Shown: positions 1 through 11,100 of the stretch, in pieces
How positions within the stretch are numbered: position 1 is the stretch's first letter
How the letters are laid out: every line of letters begins with the position of its first letter
From: Strigamia acuminata
Taxonomy: Eukaryota; Arthropoda; Chilopoda; Geophilomorpha; Linotaeniidae
Direction of reading: 5' to 3'
Assembly: GCA_949358305.1 (NCBI GenBank)
Contig: OX442314.1
Coordinates: forward strand, 43,100,581-43,164,580
Length of the DNA: 64,000 nt
Made by a program: the position numbers and the translations under genes
Notes under the pieces: model-generated
Told to the model about the DNA's origin: nothing
Database searches by the model: none
Seen by the model: only the letters and a program-made list of their open reading frames with translations

Positions 1-2830
1 TCAAGCAAAATACATATAAAAGAATATTCTGAAATTAAAACAACTATTAAATTGATAGAATTCTTTAAGAATTCCGTCAACAAGTCAACTTTTCAAAATT
101 AGGCCCGACCGCGTGGTTTTGTCAGATTGTCGACGACAAAATGACGTTACCCGGGCGGAACCAACTTCAACAAGTTCGGGCAAGACTCTCATTCTCAGGG
201 TTGGGCCTTTAGGCCTGACCACGTGGTAGAAATTATTAGTTTTGTTAAAACACATAATTTCCACGACGGAAAATCGGAATAAAGTGAATTACACTTATTT
301 TCTTGCGAGAAGTTCTAAAACAGAATAAAATATATTAAACGCAAATATAAATTTCGTTCGAAACTGATTTTACACATCCAAAAAATTTCATTTGAAATTT
401 TATCACTGTAAGCACATTTCCGAATTCTCATAAACACACGAAAAACTTCAAAATTTATTTTAAATTTAGGCAGCCTATCTCGGTAGAACCTCCACTTGTG
501 ACGATTCTACTTTTGGGCCAATTTATTAGTCCTTTTAAGATAGATAATTCGGTTTATACAAGACGTTGCTAAGTTTAGCAACAACCTAACCGAGATAAGC
601 TACGGAAGCCTTTACAAACATGAATATGTGATCGAATAGAAATAACTTACAGTTTTAGTGTGACTTAACATATTTATTACTAAATATTAATGATAACAGT
701 AAATGGGTTCTTGACGCGTGTAAACGGGCGGCATCAACTGGTTGAGGATCCGGGCGAAGCCAGAGGGATACGGCTGACTTGCGGCATCGTCACAAATATC
801 GCTACGGAGACGTATTTGGTCCGCAGCTCGAATATCTAAATATGCGAAGAGTCCTTCGCATTAATCGGAATATTCGGCAGAATATTCCATGTTCCAAATG
901 AATAAAAGTAAAGTGATTAAAGTAATATAACAAATGAATTGTTATATAAATAATGATTGGGCGGGGACCGTCACGACAATTGAGAGAACGTCGCGGGAGT
1001 TGTTGAGACTCCATCCGCCAGCACGCCTTACGACGACAAGATCTCGTGATCAGGCGCCGAGTATTTGTTTGTACGCTTTACATCGCTATCGGTGGTACCA
1101 ACCACCGGGTAAACATTCCTATGGATTTACCAATTCCAGGATTACCAATACCTGAGTAATTGTTTAACGAAATGTCTTCACGGACAATTCTCACGGGCTA
1201 CCAACCCGGCGTAGTGTGCCTTTAAATATGCCATTCACCGACCACTAAAGTACGGAAGGACCTATGATACGCAATTCGCCCTGGAATAGCATTTGTCCGT
1301 GTTTGTTTCGTGCTCGGGTGGGACCTCCCGCACACATGCCCTTGGCAGAGCGTCTGACCCTCGTCCGAGGAATCGCTCAGATAGATGCGACTATCACCGA
1401 TCATATAGTTTGACATTTATTTAACGGGTTAGTCAATCCCGTGCATGAGCACTACACTATGCCACCGTATGAAATCCTACTGTCCCTTAGAACAGCTGGC
1501 TAACACTACGGGGCCATTTCATGTTGTTAACATGTCTACAAGGTTAGCCTTCCCAGATGGGCCTTACAACAAGCAATAACGAGATAGTAAGTCTACATAT
1601 CCATTGAGAGCTGAGGAGGCCTGATGTGTCGATAAGAAAGTGAAATCAAACGATAACAACAATTCAATTACAGACATTTACAGTTATCAAGCCAAGCCTT
1701 GGGGAAGTGGAAAACTGATGCTTATATAGTTCTGTAGAACTACTAGATTGGCGACAGCCAATCAGCGTACGAATCGGCGGATTCGTGGGTCACTAGTCCG
1801 GACCTAATATGTGACTATGTCCAGATGGGCCCAGTTGGGGTCCGGAAGGGTCCGATTGGTTCCCTTCGACAGGTAAGTAAAGTGGACATTGATTCGATAG
1901 AATCAACATCATCAAGTAATTAATACTTAATTTATATCGAATAAAATAGTTATATTTTATTCACCGTGTCTAAATAATTATTTATCACACTTTTTAGTTT
2001 TTAACCGAGTTTGAAATACGCGCGTTGGTTAAACAGCGCCATCTATGGTGAACATTGACAACTATTGATTTGTAATCATCACATTTTGTAGGACAAATCA
2101 ACTGGTTATCCCTTATGAAATTGTGAACACGCTTTATCACAGCGCCGTCTATTTTACTTCCTAGTGTCGAGAGTAATTGTGTCATGGTAAACGCACTGTT
2201 AAAAACACAACATAATTAATTAAAAAAATGACCAATAATAAAACGCCTCCCAAAAACTATGCATTTCCCCGCAAAACAAACTGAAATGCCTCCACTTTTT
2301 AAACCCCCCAAAAATATCTACTTTACCCCCTTTTAAGTTTCTTCTCCCCCTATTTCCCGAAACCCCCCCCCCAACTAGATTTTGTCGCCTCGTTACGTCG
2401 CATGAACGTGTTACGTGTAACGTTCGTGTGACGTACGTGTCTGTTTGACTATATAAACAGGAATGTTGACAAAAAACTAAGGAAATCGAAACGAATGTTC
2501 GTAAGGATATTGTGTGCTTGCAGCTAGCCTCCTCTGACGATGAATTTGTTGCCGCAAAATAAGCATCTGCATTCATTGATTACTTCAATGAGGAATATCT
2601 AGACCGGTTCTGTGGTTGGCACGTCGGCCATTGCGTCGGATCTCCTTGCACCAACAATGGATTAGAGTCCACAAACAACGGAATTTAGTGTGACAACTGC
2701 AAGATTTGGCATTTCATTCAAGACAAAATCATCCCAAATCATTATTCACCCACCAGCAAAAAATAGATGTGGTGATGGGTGAAAATCATACCAATAGTGT
2801 AGAACACCATAAGGTCCATCCGAAATAAAT
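1..2830. other. Intergenic region, no gene recognised
   Basis: I see no convincing coding region on either strand; open frames are short and lack recognisable motifs. Two short related words, GACC-C/A-CGTGGT preceded by TTAGGCC, occur near 105 and 215. C-rich tracts and an ACGT-rich patch (six ACGT in about 45 bp near 2395-2437) lie in 2280-2440. The region could hold degraded repeats. Confidence 0.4.
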
Positions 2831-2854
2831 GTATCCTCTTTACTTTTTAGCCAG

Positions 2855-3204
2855 ATATGTGTTGTTACACCAAATTCTGCATTTGTTTCACCACTTTCTG
2901 AAGCAACATACTACTTTTCTTCTATTTAGAGATGAAATTAATGTTCCAATGTTTGAATTTCACCAAATAATGCACCTACCCATGGTAAGTACAACACCAA
3001 ATAATCTGAAATATTTAGTTAATTCAATGACAAATAGGTTCATTATAGTTATTAGAATGAATAGGAAGCAAACCAAACATTAGAAATGAAAATTGGTTAT
3101 ATTTTTGATGATTTAGAGCACATGGTCTCAAACTTTTTTCCAGCATAAATGACATTTTTTGAACAATTTTTTTTATTTCTTAAATTTGATTTGAGTTATT
3201 GTCT
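2855..3204. mobile_element. Left part of old Tc1-like repeat, split by LTR element
   Basis: This stretch is closely similar to 39344-39700. The similarity resumes on the other side of the LTR element at 16889, so the repeat was the target of that insertion. A TIR-like word (GGTCTCAAACTTTTTTCCA) occurs at about 3123. No intact transposase is visible. Confidence 0.6.
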
Positions 3205-4367
3205 TGTAATGAATCGCGTTTCCCGAGCGGTTTGGGACGCGTTTGAAAGACGCCGCGATACAGAAAATCTTGGGAGCCTGGTCCTCGAGACCTGCCCAGC
3301 CGTGAGTGCGCGCCTTATGTCGGTAGCACACACTCCAGATCCCGATCTTTACACGAATATTTATTTTGGCCGGGTATTCCGAGCTACTAAAATGGGGGGA
3401 CAGAATTTGCTTAGCGGTCACCAGAGTCAAGACCCAACGCGCGTCCCGCAACGTATCGTGCAGATCACAAGATCACACGAAGTTAAACGAAACACGTAAC
3501 GTCCCGACTCACAAGCGTCCGCCTCGCTGTCGAAGTGAAGCGTGAAATGCGTGCTAACGCGTGCGTAACTGGCCTGCACGGTCACTCAAATCCCTAACTA
3601 AACCTCGCACAAGTGCTTAATTAAGCTAAAGCCCGTAGTGGGCGGCGAAACTAAGCTACGCGCCGAATGCATGAAATAAATAGACACAAAGACTTCAGTT
3701 TGAAAGCCAAACAAACTTATCCTGCCTAAATAGCGACGCGTCACGGCGCTTAAAACGATACGAAAAGAAGCGGAAAAACAACAGGTTCAAATGGGTAAAA
3801 CTGTGAGTTAACACTAATAAAGATGAGATGAAAACCTAGAGTCATGTCTCAGAACTACTAGGTGAAAACAAAGCAGCAAGTGAGCTTTGTGAAGTGAGCT
3901 AAGACTCTGCCATGAGCACTGGCTCCAAAGAGCACCTACGCGTTCGGGATACAGAGCTTAACCGAGGAAAAAAGGGAAAAATAGGGTGAAAGGTAAACTT
4001 GGACTCATCCAAGCTCAACCAATCACGGAAGAGTCAAGAGCCAATCAGTACAGTCGGTGCATACTAAGTGTATGACTAACGTCGACGCATACTGACCAGA
4101 ATAGAAATGCAAATGAGTTCGCATCAAAACAATAAACAGAAATAGAAAAACTAGGAAGAGATAAGAGAGAAGTGAGAGAAAGAGAAGAAAGTTAGGAATG
4201 AGTAAGGGATAAGAAAGGAAGAAATGAGGGAAAAATGAGGAGAATTCGGCTAAACGTAAGACAGAATGTAAACAATACAAGGTAGGAACACAATTAGGGT
4301 TTATTAGAAACACAACACGGGGGAAACAATGCGTACTACTCGTACGCGTGAACACCGGACCGTGACA
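3205..4367 (-). repeat. 3' LTR of the Ty3/gypsy element (1163 bp)
   Basis: The boundaries come from comparison with the right-hand copy and from the GTCT target duplication just outside at 3201-3204. The LTR reads TGTCAC...ATTACA in sense. It contains five ACGCGT sites. This copy lacks the MITE found in the other LTR and therefore represents the original empty site. Confidence 0.95.
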
Positions 4368-4997
4368 CGCCCCAACCACCAGAGTTTTATTGCTCCGGTT
4401 AAAATGGCAATGAAACGATACAAAGCAGGAACAAAATCAAAAAACATAATCAAAATCAATAAACAATCAAAATAGACTAGATTCGCCGCAACCTTAGCGG
4501 TCTTAAACTTAAGAATGATGCGATAACAAAAGAGAATGACTAAATCAAACATTCGCGTCAGACGCGTTAAATAATAAACTAAACAACAGCAAGAATGCAT
4601 TTGGCACTAAGATAAATTCTAAAACTAACAAAAAATCACCATACAATCCTTGATTGTCGGGAAAACCAACGCCTGGCGCGGCCAGCCGCACAGCCAAAGG
4701 AAGAAAATTTAGAGGTCATCTCCATCCGGTACGTGATTGCCGGAGGAGGAATGAACATCCTTCGGCCGTGCAGGTGGTCACAGAGGGCGCGGTAAACACT
4801 AGAAAATAAACAAAAATAAATAAATATCACAATCGGTAAAAAATATCACATTCAGTTATCACAACTTGGAAAACGAAATATAAAATTATAAAATGAACAC
4901 GCGTTTGAATGGGGGCTTACCCACCCAAACCAAAAAATGCGTAAAAACAAAAAGTCACGTTTAGTAAGTCCACACAGGTTCAAGTCACTGTCAACAC
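4368..4997 (-). other. Polypurine tract and untranslated stretch before the 3' LTR
   Basis: In sense orientation the bases directly before the LTR read GGTGGTTGGGGCG. This is a short, imperfect purine tract in the position of the plus-strand primer. The remaining roughly 600 bp up to the third ORF's stop codon holds no ORF that I can support. Confidence 0.5.
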
Positions 4998-6779
4998 TTA
5001 GTCACTATCTCCTGGGAACACCACACGGAGAATCTCCTCGACCAGGAGCACCACACGACACGCAATCACATCCCCAAGCTGGTCCTCGTTTCGGGGGCGA
5101 TAACGCGTAAGGTTGGACGCGATGAGCTGCTCCAGGGCCCCGATCTGAGTGTCGTCCAGCTCGAAGAGGGCCATGGCCTGGTTCTCCGGCCACCCATGTT
5201 CTGCCCTCGCGACGGCATAAAAATACTGCCGCCACAAGTCCGGGTCCGCCTGTAAAAAGGTCGTCGGATCGCGAAGGGAAGGCCGTTGCCAATCGAGGGC
5301 CCCAAAGGGAAAAAGCTCGTCGAAACCGGTGCGTGCCCACACAGTCGTGGGAAACTCACTCACACGCGTATAACGCATCCAGTCGCTATTGCTTTGCTGG
5401 CGGAAAATCACTCGCTGAACCGCAGCACTCAAGTCCCTAAAGTTCATGCTGGAAACCGCAAGGGGGTTGCAACTGGGGCTCGAATTTCGCCGGGCCTGGC
5501 GCTCAAATCTACGTGTCGCCTGCTCGGGTACGACGTCCGGCTCGGGGGCAGGCATGATGGCCTTTCGCTTACACGGGGCCGGCGCGCCACCAGCGACTCT
5601 TCCTCCAGAAATGCCCCGAATATGCCCTTCCGCAATCTTGGCGAGGGCCCGTCGCTCCAAGCGAGTACGCGCTGATTGTTGGTGACGCGAATACCCACTA
5701 CAATTCCGGGCCAAAAACTGTTCAGGAGTTTCTCCCGCCGTCTTGGGTGCCTCCTGGATGACCGTAGGCGTCTCCGCGGCCCTCCTCACCGGGACCAAAG
5801 CCAATTCTTCCACCTCACAAATGGGCTGCGACGCCTCAACTGCCGGAAGTCCTCCTGCCGCCTCGGTCACATCTCGAATCTCCACAGTGGAGTCGGGTGG
5901 TATAGCTCGTCGGAGGCGGGCGGCCGCGTGGAGATGGAGCCGACGAAGCTGGGCGATCTCCTCAATCAGGTGTTCGTTACGCTCCTCGATACAGCGTACG
6001 CGTTCCTGTTCCTCCTCCTCGGGTGTGGCTCCCCATCTGGTCACCGTTTCGGGATCCTCTCTCTTCTGCAGCTCCCTAGAGTGGAGGGGACGCGTAATGG
6101 TCGGCATCTTGTCCTGATTGGAATGTCGGATGACATTAATCGAACTCGTGCCGTCTGGAAGTCCACGCAACATCACTGGCAACGGGGGTGCACAAGCTCC
6201 CTCCACCGGCACAATCGAGTTCATCGGCGGATACTGCCAATTTCTAGGTCTAATCCCAGCCGCCGTGGCCTCCGACACGGTGTTCCTCCAAAACGTCTCG
6301 TGGCGCCGGACAAAACGCGTTGTGGCGTACGCGTCACCCCGGATTACTTGGAATTCCTCCGGCCATTTAAACTGTGAAAGGTCCCGTCTGTCCCAAAAAG
6401 GCTTACGGAGCGCCATCGCCTGAAGCCGACGCATCCAAATCTTGAAGGGGCCACGGCGGAGGGCGCCTTTTCCTTTACACGCCGGGCATTCCTTGGTCCC
6501 CCTCTCAATGTGCCCCCAACCCGAGCAGTAGGGACATATCTCGAAGTTAGGGAATCCTCCCTCTTTTGGATGATCGGGGTGCCATGGCGGAATCAAAATT
6601 GGTCCACCGGCATACAAATCCGGAACTGGGTAGGGCGGCTTGTAGGTCCCACGACGCGTTGAGGAACGTGGACGCGGATCTGGGCATTGTTCCGCTCCTG
6701 CCGCTCCCTCGTCGTCCCAAAATTCTTCATCGGTCGACACATCATCGAGGCTCTCATTGTCGCTGTCCGAGTCTGCCAT
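4998..6779 (-). CDS. Third ORF of the retrotransposon, unknown function, DnaJ-like zinc motif
   Basis: This 593-codon ORF lies between pol and the 3' LTR, where some elements carry env. It has no signal peptide or membrane segment, so it is not a typical envelope protein. The N-terminus is very acidic (residues 1-30). Residues 82-105 contain two CxxCxGxG-like knuckles (C82, C85, C98, C101) spaced as in half of a DnaJ cysteine-rich domain, suggesting one zinc ion. Residues about 255-295 are Glu/Arg/Leu-rich and probably coiled coil. A hydrophobic C-terminal part (about 450-593) contains DLWR and ends near VVFPGD. The start is a clear ATG. It would need a spliced or subgenomic mRNA. A nucleic-acid-binding or accessory role is only an inference. 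Confidence 0.75.
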   Translation of the reverse strand: MADSDSDNESLDDVSTDEEFWDDEGAAGAEQCPDPRPRSSTRRGTYKPPYPVPDLYAGGPILIPPWHPDHPKEGGFPNFEICPYCSGWGHIERGTKECPACKGKGALRRGPFKIWMRRLQAMALRKPFWDRRDLSQFKWPEEFQVIRGDAYATTRFVRRHETFWRNTVSEATAAGIRPRNWQYPPMNSIVPVEGACAPPLPVMLRGLPDGTSSINVIRHSNQDKMPTITRPLHSRELQKREDPETVTRWGATPEEEEQERVRCIEERNEHLIEEIAQLRRLHLHAAARLRRAIPPDSTVEIRDVTEAAGGLPAVEASQPICEVEELALVPVRRAAETPTVIQEAPKTAGETPEQFLARNCSGYSRHQQSARTRLERRALAKIAEGHIRGISGGRVAGGAPAPCKRKAIMPAPEPDVVPEQATRRFERQARRNSSPSCNPLAVSSMNFRDLSAAVQRVIFRQQSNSDWMRYTRVSEFPTTVWARTGFDELFPFGALDWQRPSLRDPTTFLQADPDLWRQYFYAVARAEHGWPENQAMALFELDDTQIGALEQLIASNLTRYRPRNEDQLGDVIACRVVLLVEEILRVVFPGDSD

Positions 6780-8147
6780 GACAACACACTACTCTAAATC
6801 ACAGAAAGAATGTAAACAAATGAACAAACAATAAATTACAAAATGGTTCAAATTCATGGACAAAAATTCAACGCATATAAACATGGCGAACAAACAAAAA
6901 ATACACAGTGCTCAGAATTATGACGCTGGTTCTAATGAGGAAATTTACATAAGTGTGCAACGCATAAATGAACATAATCAAAACGAAAAATGCATAAGCC
7001 TCAGCATTAACTAGCATAGTTGAGAAGTAGCTATCCAGGCCGCTGACAAGCACCGGATTCCAAAATACTCGCTATAACCCACAAGGTGAATACAAGCGCT
7101 ATAACTGACAATTTGATAATTTCAAAGAAAAGGTACAAATTAATATAAAATGCAGTTGCACACTCCCAATATACAGCTTCAACTAAGATGCAGAACACCC
7201 AGTATATAACATGAAATAGCCAAAGATATACGCACAAAAAACGGGTTCGCATTACATGAATAAATTGAGAATAAAGATCAAAATATCTAAAGTGCAAACA
7301 AATAAGCAATAACAAAGCTCTTCCAAGTAAAATACAAACAAGAACGTGAAAAGTACAAAGTACGCGTCCTGTAAATGCATAGGCATTCTAAACAAATGTG
7401 AGCACGAGCGCGCGACTAAATGTCAAAAGACAAACACGAAGAAAAATGTTCTAAGTCCAACAAAGATGGACGCCGAGGCCCGGATTGAGGCTAAAACTCA
7501 GTCACGTGACCCTAACAAAATTCCTCAACGAAGTGCAAATTCGGCCATGTTGTTTCTCGAAAAGTGAGAGTGACGAAAATTCCAAGCCCGAGCCGTAAAA
7601 ATGTCAAAACAAAACTAACAACGCGTAAAATCAAACTAAACGAAGTTAAACAATTGAATAACTCAATAATTCTAACAATAAGGCGTGAAAAAATAAAGTT
7701 TTGTCGACACGGCGCGAGCGACGGCGTTCGCCACACTAACTCACGAGTAAAAATACAAAATTGTCCATGAAATGAAAAATAAACACACTCACGGTTACAA
7801 ATACACTAAAATCCAATGCTCCTCGCCCCGTCGAACACCCAAATCCGCTATTCTATGCGTTGTCGAACTCCGCTGAAATCGCACGAGGTAAACGCGTCCA
7901 ACAAGTGGGGGAAAATGGCGACCGAGCACAAGTGTGAAAAACACGTGGTCGGTCATCTGACCAATGAACACTCAGCGCCCCCCCACGAGGAAATTAGTCA
8001 CCAATTCTTCTGAATAGCGAACTTGAGCCCCGACAAACGGGCAAAGACACGGAAAAAGTACAAAAACTTAAGATTAACAAATAAAACAAGTAAAAATTAG
8101 GAATAATTTCCAAATACAATAAAGAAACAAATAACGCTTTGACACAA
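6780..8147. other. Gap between pol and the third ORF
   Basis: About 1.4 kb of AT-rich sequence inside the retrotransposon. Two short overlapping minus-strand frames (7315-7031 and 7053-6868) are rich in Phe, Tyr, Leu and Ile, but this is also what T-rich DNA gives by chance. ACGCGT sites continue here at 7362, 7621 and 7892. It may hold splice signals for the third ORF or remnants of a lost gene. Confidence 0.4.
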
Positions 8148-11100
8148 TTAGGAGACGACTTCCGCCGTGTTTTCCGATGTTTTAACGCGTGAACATCGTT
8201 CCTTTGCGAAGTTAATGCAAATAGACCGAATTTCTGACTGAAATTCAGCAACACGGGCGGAAATGTCAACTTGGTCTGCTGGAGACAAATCCTCCATTTC
8301 CAGTCCAGATTCCTCGTCTTCAGGGTCACTGGCGACGTCAGGAACTTCCGGTTCTGGTTCTGGCGCCTGATACCAGTGGCGGAGATCCGCCACGTGAATT
8401 GGCTGTGAAATGTTCCCGTTTTCGTCCATTAAAAGCACGGTATTCGGTCCAAGAAGACGATGTAGCAGGTAAACGCCCTCGGTTCGGTGTTGGAAACCCG
8501 AACTTACCTGTTTGTCGGTCGACGACAAAGTCCGATTTTTGACGGTGACCCAATCTCCAGGTTTGAACGCGTGTGGCCGCCGTTTCCGGTCATACCACTT
8601 CTTGTGGCGCAAGTTGGCGGCCTCCAAGTTCTTCTTAGCTTCTCCTCGAACGCGTAGCAAATAACGATGGAGAAATTGAGCCTCGTCTGGTGGTAGTGGT
8701 TCTCCGTCGTCCGTATCCGAGTCCACGTCGCCTGGAAACCGTGCTTCCTGTCCCGTAACCATCATATATGGTGAAAATTTAAGTGATGTCTGGTACGCAG
8801 AGTTGATGGCGAGAATAAATGAACCAATATGTCGATCCCAACGCGTATGTTCATCAATATACGCAAGGATGCATGTTTTGAGTGATTGGTTCAGCCTTTC
8901 CGCCAAGTTCCCCTGCGGATGGTACACAGACAGATACTTATTGACCATTCCCATTTCCGCACACCGCGCCTGAAATTTGGCGGAGCGGAAAGTGGGGGCG
9001 TTGTCACTAATGACGGTTTTTGGATATGCCCATCGATTAGTGAATTTCTTAAGCTGTTTGATTGTGGTGGAGACATCGGCTCTTTCTGTTAAGCGTACAT
9101 CCACCCAACGACTGGCGGCGTCAACCATGACAAACGCGTAACAGTGGCCGCCAGTCGACTTCAGCTTCTTTCCGAAATAATCGATGTAAATGGTTCGAAA
9201 TAACCTTCTTGGCTTCGCAGTCTCCATCTCGCCGTACGGAAGTCTTCGTTCCACCTTAGCCCTTTGACAGGGCTCGCACACCTTGATCCATTCCGTCACA
9301 TCTTTTTTCATCCCCGGCCAAAACACGCGTGTTTTTAAACGCATCATAGTCTTTTCGATGCCTAAATGGCCGGAGGTAGGCGGAAAATGTAGACAGTGGA
9401 AATACTTGTAGCGTAGCGGTAATGGAAGATATATCCGACGCGTAGGAGCCCGCTGACCAATTTTGGTTGGTGGAAACTTGCAAAGCAAGCCTCTGTATAA
9501 AGCCATGTCGATTGCTTGTTTCTTGACCTTTTCAGCCTCCTCTTCATCCGGCGGAAGACTTTTCGAACTGAGATACGAAATTAGTCCTTTTGACCATTCA
9601 TCGGCGTTTTGGGCTTCTTTAATGGCTTTCTGCGTTGGAAGTATCTCAATTGTCGGGTGATCCGCCGGAAGTGAGTAAAAACTGCCGTCGGAGGAGTGGT
9701 CGGAGTGTTGGGACAACTCCGGGTCGACGGAGGGTGTTGGAGAGGCCAATTGTCGCCGCGTCTGCGTCGCAGGCCCCAAATCCAGTGGCAAGTCCGGAAT
9801 CCGGAACTCGTCAGAATCCGTGTCACCTGGCGGCTCCCCACTTAAAAGGGACATTTCACTGCCTTCGGAGTCGGAAGCACGGTCGAAGATTATGGGAGCC
9901 TTTTTGGGCCTGCCAACAGGTCTCTTCTCCACAACCTTCTTCGGTCGCCCCCTCTTCCTTTTCACAGGGACATCCCCGGGCAGGGAAACCGCTGAAGACT
10001 CTTCATCCTCAGAGATTAGTTGCTCCACCGGGTCCTCAATGATTGGGTGCTTCCTTGGTCGGCCTCTTTTCCTCTTCGCGGGGGGGTCCCCAGCAGGGAG
10101 AGAAGCCGCCACAGACTCCTCATCATCGGAAACGAGCCCATCAAACATTGGGTTCTGGATGACCGGATGCTTCCTTGGTCGGCCTCTTTTCCTTTTCACC
10201 GGAGTAGCCCCAACTGGTGTTGGTCCTCCGGCGATCGGGTGCTTTCGTGGACGTCCCCTCCTCCTTTTTGGAGGATTGTTGTCCACCGGACCAACATCCA
10301 CCGACCCCAGAGCCGCCCCGGCCAACCTGGCGAGCAAGATGCGTTTTTGACGACGCATTGTGACAGCTCGAACAATTTTAGCATTTGATGGTTTAAAAAG
10401 CATTAAATCTTCCAACTCCTCCATCTTTGGCACAGGCCAATCCCTGTAATCGTCAAAGAACGCACAATAACATGTGTCGTCCAAAGCTGGGCAGTCCTCA
10501 TCTTCCAACTCGATTGGTGGGTCGACAGGGGCGCGGCTCAACGCGTCAGCAACTCGATTCTTTGTTCCACTGCAGTGTAGGAACGTAAAACGATATTCCG
10601 ACAAAGAAAGAATCCAGCGCGCCAATCGACCCTTGGGCTCTCGTTGGGTGAAAAGCCACAGCAAGGACTTATGGTCACTCTCGAGGTAAAAGTCCATTAG
10701 CTCGAGATACGCCCTGAAGCGCTTCACAGCCCACACAGCGGCCAGGCATTCGATTTCAGTTGTCATATAATTCTTCTCCGCCTTGTTTAAGGCTCTCGAC
10801 GCGAAGGCAATGGGAACGCGTACGCCGTCATTGTTGATTTGCATCAAGACGGCACCAAGCCCCGAATAACTGGCGTCTGTTTGGAGAATATAGGGTTTCG
10901 TCCAATCGGGGAAATTCCTATGAAGTGTAGACAACGAAATCTGGTTTTTCAAATACTCAAAGGCCGCCTGGTGCTCGGGCTTCCACACCCAAGGCGCATT
11001 TTTTCGCATCAGAACACGAAATACCTCGCAAGTCTTAGAATAACCGGGAAAGAACGACGCGTAATACCCGACCATCCCCTTGAAGCGTTGCAGCTCTTTG

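Noticed and set aside
3149-3499. 116-aa frame crossing the 3' LTR boundary, also present in the 5' LTR from 15388
   Set aside because: It merely spans the LTR end on the antisense strand and is duplicated with the LTR.
6868-7315. Two small hydrophobic minus-strand frames between pol and the third ORF, possibly a membrane or env remnant
   Set aside because: T-rich DNA produces Phe/Leu/Ile/Tyr frames by chance; no signal-peptide, Cys pattern or homology supports a gene.
9256-10350. Plus-strand frames through the AT-hook region
   Set aside because: Antisense shadows of pol; the minus-strand frame has all enzyme motifs.
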